The translations under genes and the position numbers were made by a program. Shown here piece after piece: positions 3,819 to 8,061 of a DNA stretch of 8,061 nt. The stretch covers positions 1 through 8,061 of the forward strand of contig JAGLOH010000084.1 in assembly GCA_023139025.1 (NCBI GenBank), written 5' to 3'. Source of the DNA: Candidatus Heimdallarchaeota archaeon (lineage in GTDB: Archaea > Asgardarchaeota > Heimdallarchaeia > Heimdallarchaeales > Heimdallarchaeaceae). How positions within the stretch are numbered: position 1 is the first letter of the stretch; the number at the start of each line of letters is the position of its first letter. Below the pieces are notes generated by a model. It saw only the letters and a program-made list of their open reading frames with translations. It was not told where the DNA came from and made no database searches.

Positions 3819-6717
3819 ACTAGATGACTATATTGGTACAGAAAAAAAACAAACCTTTTTTGAGAAACTTTTAGCAGGATTTTCATTTAACTTGAGATTA
3901 ATTTGGAAGAACATTAGTAACAGAAAAAAAAGCATGATGATAATAACAATAGGGTTAGTTTTTTCACTATCAATTCTTTTTACTTCATCTATTTGGACTC
4001 AAACATCCCAATTGATAATCGCAGACGATTATATAGAAACTTTAGATTATGAAATGTATGTTTCAACATACCTCACAAATGCTATGGATTCGGTGTATGC
4101 TTATACAGTAGGTGATTATCTTGTGCAGCAGGTTGACTGGTATTATCCTACTGTTGCTCTGTTTAACTTCGAAGATAAAGGGCCCTATTATAGGTGGTAT
4201 CCAGAAGATCAACAAGAGAATGCGAGTAATCCAGTATCATTAACTTCTGCTCATCTTATTTCATCAAGAGCTATTGACAGAATCAAATTGAATTTAGAAA
4301 TTGATGGAAACGCTTCCCTGAATTCTGGAGAAATCTTGATGAGTTATACACAAGCAAAACAGTTAGAAGCAATTTATAACAAGACCATTTCTCCAGGCGA
4401 TAAAATCAATGTTGCGATAACAAGAAGAATCCCCAACACAGATATTGGGGAACATCAAATGCGATTTTATGATATTAATGAAACTATTTTTACTAATTAT
4501 ACGATAACGGGTATTTACAAGTATGTAGGATATAACACAGCTATAGCTAAACTACTAGGAGGGCTTGAAAACACAGGGGGAATGCTTCTAGACTCTATTT
4601 TCTTTCCTTTGGAAGACCTATCAGGCATTGATCGGTTCATTATAGATTCGAATGGGCTTTTACCAAGATTACTTGTTAAAACTAATGCCCAACAGCTAAG
4701 AATAAATGGGATATCTCAAATGCCTGATACCCTTCATGCACTCAGTGAAAGAATAAAAATCAGATTCTTTCACGCTTATTGTTATATTCTTTCTCAAGAA
4801 ATTCAGACAATGGCTAACGAATATACTAGAACTTTCAGCTCAACAGCATTATTTACACCCGCAATCGTTGCTACAATTTTCCTAACCATTCTAGCTTCAC
4901 AAATGACTGTTAAGAAAAGAAAGGAAGAAATAGCCTTTCTACGATCAAAAGGAGCTGTTAGTAGTCAGATTATAGCAATATTTTTTGGTGAATTTATACT
5001 GGTTAGTACGTTGTCACTGATTCTGAGCATTGGAACGGGAATTCTAATGGCAGCTCTCATCCCTTCCCTTGGTCACGAAGGATTCTTTAGTAAATCACTT
5101 TTTACGAGATATTTCGAATATCTAACTATATCTCCATATGATATCGAAATTTACTCTGTTTTGGTTCTAGGGATATATCTAGGAATGACGCTGATCAATG
5201 TTGTTTCCTTTGTTAGGAAAGATATTCATGAATCTATGATCATAACAGTAAGAGGACAACGTCTTCTAGGAATGTGGATAAAACTTGCTGCATTCGCATT
5301 AACACTCGCAGGTTTTATTTTTCTGATAGTAGACTATACTAGAGTGGCCAGAAGCAGTTACAGTTTTGGACCCGGCTCAATAGGAGCTAGTTCGAATGCA
5401 CTTTTAGCTTTTATAGCAGTACTATTCTTTCTAAGTTACTTTGTTTCGCTTGGAATCAATTATGTTCTTAGAGCAATTAAAAAGATTTACAAATTTGTTT
5501 TTAGGCAGAACTCATTTTTAATTTATAAAAACATTAAACGACAAACTAAGAGCTTACAAGATTTAACGTTCTTCTTAATTCTGATAATCTGTCTACTTAC
5601 TACATTTGTAACCATTAGATCAACAACGATTCATAATAATACTATCGAAGATGCATATAGAAGGGGTTCTGATGTTAGAATTCAATCTCTTGTCGCTGTA
5701 AACATTACCGAATTTGAAGAGAAGTTGGGAGGAATTGAGGGTATAGATGAAATAATGGGTTTTCAATCAATTAAAGCAATTGTTGGATCACTAAATGTAG
5801 ATGTATTTGGAGTTGACCCTTCTAAATTCTTGAGTATTGGGAGATGGACGGATAATAGTTTCGCCGATATAGACCCAGAATCGGCTCTTACAACGCTTGA
5901 AGAGACATCCTCTAGTATAATTATCAGTGATTACATTGTTGATAGGCTTGAGTTTACTATTGGAGAGAATATGACTGTAACAGACTTCAGAGGAGGACCA
6001 TTTACCAAGCAGTTTAATGTTTCTGCAATGATAAAATCAGCTCCAGGATTAGGAATATCGCATGGATATGACCCCAAAATGAACAGAGAAAATTATGAAT
6101 GGGTACTCCTCAAAGAGGATATTCTTATCAATGAATTGGGAGTTCATAATGGAACTTTGTTCTTAGCTACAGCTGAAGAGGGAGCAGATTTAAACCTCAT
6201 TAAAGAAGAAATAGAAGCATTATATCCATTAATGACTGTCAATCCTCAACAAATCAATCCTGATTATATTGGGTATTTTATTGTAAAATATATTCCTCAC
6301 GTATCAATTACATTACTGATGGGGGCAATAGTTTTGAATGTTATTGGTGTTGTTTATATTTTGATATCAACTGACTTCATATTAGGACAAAGACGAAGAG
6401 AAAACGCAGTTATACTAGCACTTGGAGGAAATCAAGGTAAAATACGGAAAATGTTAGTGGGTGAAATAGCGGTTTTCTTGATATCAACACTGCTGATTGG
6501 AATTCCTTTAGGATTCTTAAGTTCATTATTAGCTTTGACATTTTTGAAACCACTTTTGATACCACATGAAGTAATTACACTGACTATGCATATTGATTTT
6601 GGTCTCTTAGCTATCATGATAGTGACATTGTGTGTTGCAGCATTACTGGGTGCTATACCAATTATAAGAAAGCAGATGAAATATGAAATAGTTCAAGAAT
6701 TACGAGCAATTGTTTGA
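3811..6717 (+). CDS. ABC transporter permease with two FtsX domains and two large extracytoplasmic domains
   Basis: A 968-residue protein with about ten membrane helices: one near 42-62, three near 345-364, 386-416 and 445-467, three near 486-507, 528-554 and 585-603, and three near 825-856, 881-914 and 928-952. Large soluble domains at about 65-340 and 605-825 would face outward. After helix 2 comes KKRKEEIAFLRSKGAVSSQI (368-387), and after helix 8 LGQRRRENAVILALGGNQGK (858-877); both are the FtsX/MacB coupling segment that contacts the ATPase. The protein is thus a tandem duplication: one polypeptide supplies both halves that MacB or LolCE form by dimerising. It overlaps the ATPase gene by 8 nt (ATGAATGA) with a GGTGA site. 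The outward domains carry several N-x-S/T sites (for example N167, N190, N223, N229) that could be glycosylated. Substrate unknown; lipoprotein, peptide or envelope-related transport would be normal for the family. Confidence 0.9.
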   Translation: MNELDDYIGTEKKQTFFEKLLAGFSFNLRLIWKNISNRKKSMMIITIGLVFSLSILFTSSIWTQTSQLIIADDYIETLDYEMYVSTYLTNAMDSVYAYTVGDYLVQQVDWYYPTVALFNFEDKGPYYRWYPEDQQENASNPVSLTSAHLISSRAIDRIKLNLEIDGNASLNSGEILMSYTQAKQLEAIYNKTISPGDKINVAITRRIPNTDIGEHQMRFYDINETIFTNYTITGIYKYVGYNTAIAKLLGGLENTGGMLLDSIFFPLEDLSGIDRFIIDSNGLLPRLLVKTNAQQLRINGISQMPDTLHALSERIKIRFFHAYCYILSQEIQTMANEYTRTFSSTALFTPAIVATIFLTILASQMTVKKRKEEIAFLRSKGAVSSQIIAIFFGEFILVSTLSLILSIGTGILMAALIPSLGHEGFFSKSLFTRYFEYLTISPYDIEIYSVLVLGIYLGMTLINVVSFVRKDIHESMIITVRGQRLLGMWIKLAAFALTLAGFIFLIVDYTRVARSSYSFGPGSIGASSNALLAFIAVLFFLSYFVSLGINYVLRAIKKIYKFVFRQNSFLIYKNIKRQTKSLQDLTFFLILIICLLTTFVTIRSTTIHNNTIEDAYRRGSDVRIQSLVAVNITEFEEKLGGIEGIDEIMGFQSIKAIVGSLNVDVFGVDPSKFLSIGRWTDNSFADIDPESALTTLEETSSSIIISDYIVDRLEFTIGENMTVTDFRGGPFTKQFNVSAMIKSAPGLGISHGYDPKMNRENYEWVLLKEDILINELGVHNGTLFLATAEEGADLNLIKEEIEALYPLMTVNPQQINPDYIGYFIVKYIPHVSITLLMGAIVLNVIGVVYILISTDFILGQRRRENAVILALGGNQGKIRKMLVGEIAVFLISTLLIGIPLGFLSSLLALTFLKPLLIPHEVITLTMHIDFGLLAIMIVTLCVAALLGAIPIIRKQMKYEIVQELRAIV

Positions 6718-6728
6718 TATTAGCATAA

Positions 6729-6752
6729 AATTGCTTTAAGCAAGGAGCAATT
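6729..6752. terminator. Possible bidirectional terminator hairpin between convergent genes
   Basis: AATTGCT (6729-6735) pairs with AGCAATT (6746-6752) around a 10-nt loop. It lies 12 nt after the permease stop and spans the stop codon of the convergent regulator gene (6736-6738). T-rich DNA follows in both directions (TTCTCTTCTT on plus, TTTTA on minus). The stem is AT-rich and weak. Confidence 0.3.
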
Positions 6753-7860
6753 CTCTTCTTGCTTTTTCAAGAACTTGTGATATCATAAAGTCCTCAGAAT
6801 CTCTCCAAGATTGTTCTATAAAGGAGTAATTATCCGGATTAAAATCTTTTGTAACAGTTGTATGAGGATCTAACATCATAATTTGTAGATCAGGGAACAA
6901 AGACCATAAGATGTTGAATAGCTCTAGTTTCTCCTTTGGGGGTAGTAGTATCTTCCACAAGAAACCTCTTACTGTTTCACGAAAATCGGATTCAAATGGT
7001 AGAGTCAATTCACGAAGTAGATAAACTATCTTGGACATTGCCCTTTGACTACATATGGCTTTGAAAACTAACTCATCTTCTAATCCAAAAAATGATCTAT
7101 CAAATTCTACCAAATAATTACGTATAACATTTTTACTCAGGAATTTTTTTCGTCGAGATAAAGTATATTGTGGCACATCTAGCTGTTTTGAAACATCTGC
7201 ATATTTTTGAGTTGGATCATGCGCTAACTCTTTTAAAATTTGAAAATCAAGATATTTTAGCTGATTGAGAACATTTTTTGGTTTTTCTCTCGATATTTTT
7301 TGATAATAATCAAATTTTGAAACATAATCAACTACATCAATATTTTTCTTCCACATATCCCATTTAAAGAACCATTTACTATTAGTGGGGTCCCAGTATG
7401 AAAGGTCAATTCTTGTTTTAATTCCTTGACCAATAGTTGAGGAAAGGACTATTTCCTCTACCAAATCACTGTCAGCCAAATAATTAAGGAAATTATTGAA
7501 ATTATCCAAAGAGCCTATAGGAATATGAATTTTTAGGAAAATACCAGTAATTCCTCCATAGCACCTTTGTCGAACTACCAAATATGGATGGAAATCTAGA
7601 ATTTTTTCAACAATCAAATATTTGTCTATGGAATTGATTTTTAAAAGATAAATATGGCTTTCCAAACCTAATGATTCAGGGTGATATTCTGCACGAAAAC
7701 TACTAATTACATTTTCTCCTAGAAGCGAGTCTATACGTTTTTTTACGGTAGGTGAGGACAAATTGATTTTTTCTGCTAATCTACTGTAAGATATAATTGG
7801 ATCTTTTAGGATGTGCTTAAGTATAAGATATTCATCATTTCTGAGACTCAATGTATTCAA
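6736..7860 (-). CDS. Tandem Lrp/AsnC-like winged-helix transcriptional regulator
   Basis: 374 residues made of two similar halves. Residues about 5-55 form an Lrp-type HTH (DEYLILKHILKD, then SYSRLAEKINLSSPTVKKRI as the recognition unit). Residues about 56-150 follow as a putative RAM-like sensor with alternating strands. A second HTH lies at about 202-250 (LDFQILKELAHDPTQKYADVSKQLDVPQYTLSRRKKFL), with a second sensor-like part at 251-340. Each HTH is followed by a matching strand (FRAEYHPESLGLE at 55-67, VEFDRSFFGLEDE at 251-263), which shows the internal duplication. Such a protein probably binds DNA and responds to a small ligand. The start is TTG at 7858-7860; an in-frame stop at 7867-7869 rules out anything further upstream and no ATG lies nearby. 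A TATA-like box about 26 nt upstream suggests a leaderless mRNA. It converges on the ABC permease with an 18-nt gap, which makes that transporter a possible but unproven target. Confidence 0.82.
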   Translation of the reverse strand: MNTLSLRNDEYLILKHILKDPIISYSRLAEKINLSSPTVKKRIDSLLGENVISSFRAEYHPESLGLESHIYLLKINSIDKYLIVEKILDFHPYLVVRQRCYGGITGIFLKIHIPIGSLDNFNNFLNYLADSDLVEEIVLSSTIGQGIKTRIDLSYWDPTNSKWFFKWDMWKKNIDVVDYVSKFDYYQKISREKPKNVLNQLKYLDFQILKELAHDPTQKYADVSKQLDVPQYTLSRRKKFLSKNVIRNYLVEFDRSFFGLEDELVFKAICSQRAMSKIVYLLRELTLPFESDFRETVRGFLWKILLPPKEKLELFNILWSLFPDLQIMMLDPHTTVTKDFNPDNYSFIEQSWRDSEDFMISQVLEKARRELLLA

Positions 7861-7880
7861 TAGAAGCTAATTCAATGTAG

Positions 7881-7890
7881 TTAAAAAATA
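7881..7890 (-). promoter_or_regulatory. Candidate TATA box of the tandem-HTH regulator gene
   Basis: On the minus strand this reads TATTTTTTAA, preceded by purine-rich AAACGAA that could serve as a BRE. Its centre is about 26 nt from 7860, so transcription would begin at or next to the TTG start codon, which explains the lack of a ribosome-binding site. Confidence 0.4.
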
Positions 7891-7897
7891 TTCGTTT

Positions 7898-7952
7898 AAA
7901 AAAAAGAAAGAATGAGCGGTTATTTTTTCTTTCTTCTAAGAACTAAACCGCT
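7898..7952 (-). terminator. Hairpin plus poly-T terminator of the surface-protein gene
   Basis: AGCGGTT (7915-7921) is the exact reverse complement of AACCGCT (7946-7952), giving a 7-bp stem that overlaps the last codons. On the minus strand it is followed by a T/C-rich run ending in eight T (7905 to 7898). Poly-T tracts terminate archaeal RNA polymerase even without hairpins; here both are present. Confidence 0.5.
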
Positions 7953-8061
7953 AGATATTAACGAAACTGCCGCAATTGGAACCAACCACGGAAAGTTTGT
8001 TTCTGTTGGGGTTGGCGTTGGAGTTGGTGTATATGGTGGAGGTGGTATGTAAAGACCATAT
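7920..8061 (-). CDS. C-terminal end of a membrane-anchored surface protein with Thr-Pro stalk (N-terminus outside window)
   Basis: The last 46 codons of a gene entering from the right edge, with TAA at 7920-7922. The order is a Pro-rich stretch (four Pro at 6-9), a (Thr-Pro)4 stalk at 11-18, ETNFPW, one hydrophobic helix (about 25-40) and a basic tail RRKKK. This is the usual C-terminus of archaeal extracellular proteins: a rigid, possibly O-glycosylated spacer through the surface layer, a membrane anchor and a positive cytoplasmic stop. It resembles PGF-CTERM-type tails in layout, but no PGF motif is present, so processing by an archaeosortase is not indicated. The function of the outer part cannot be known from here. 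It ends 59 nt before the regulator gene on the same strand, with a terminator between. Confidence 0.8.
   Translation of the reverse strand, partial: YGLYIPPPPYTPTPTPTPTETNFPWLVPIAAVSLISSGLVLRRKKK

Noticed and set aside
6432..6617. Minus-strand frame of 61 codons
   Set aside because: It is antisense to the last helices of the permease and has no independent support.
1..8061. CRISPR array, insertion sequence or integrase
   Set aside because: No regularly spaced repeats and no transposase or recombinase motifs were seen on either strand.

Overview
The window looks archaeal. It is AT-rich, its best ribosome-binding sites are of the GGTGA/GGTGG type, several genes are preceded by TATA-like boxes at leaderless or near-leaderless distance, and it carries a tandem Lrp-like winged-helix regulator, a two-FtsX-domain ABC permease, an archaeal presenilin-type protease and a surface protein ending in a Thr-Pro stalk, a membrane helix and a basic tail. 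An Asgard or related archaeon would fit, but no marker gene here fixes the lineage.

Left block (1-1870, minus strand): a three-gene cluster read right to left. A membrane protein like an ECF-transporter S component (1208-1870) overlaps by 4 nt a membrane-anchored DUF4430 protein (789-1211, TTG start with a strong Shine-Dalgarno site). After 32 nt comes a presenilin/signal-peptide-peptidase-like intramembrane aspartyl protease (1-756) that runs off the left edge. The first two suggest high-affinity uptake of a small molecule, possibly a corrinoid. The protease in the same cluster is unexpected.

Middle (1871-3003, plus strand): a divergent intergenic region with a TATA-like box between two copies of a 10-bp direct repeat, then a diverged DUF151 (bifunctional-nuclease-like) protein (2029-2514). 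A 318-nt stretch follows with no convincing gene. It holds an unusually dense set of nested inverted repeats closed by a perfect 10-bp long-range stem, a candidate structured RNA. Next is a 56-aa single-pass membrane protein (2833-3003).

Right block: a MacB/LolD-type ABC transporter made of an ATPase (3063-3818) and a 968-aa ten-helix permease (3811-6717) that overlap by 8 nt and are clearly co-translated. Convergent to it is a 374-aa regulator with two Lrp/AsnC-like HTH units (6736-7860, TTG start). Beyond that is the C-terminal 46 residues of a surface protein (7920-8061) running off the right edge, with a hairpin plus poly-T terminator.

The most interesting points are the presenilin-like protease linked to a type II membrane-anchored DUF4430 protein, the putative structured RNA at 2538-2733, and the small membrane protein in front of the ABC transporter.
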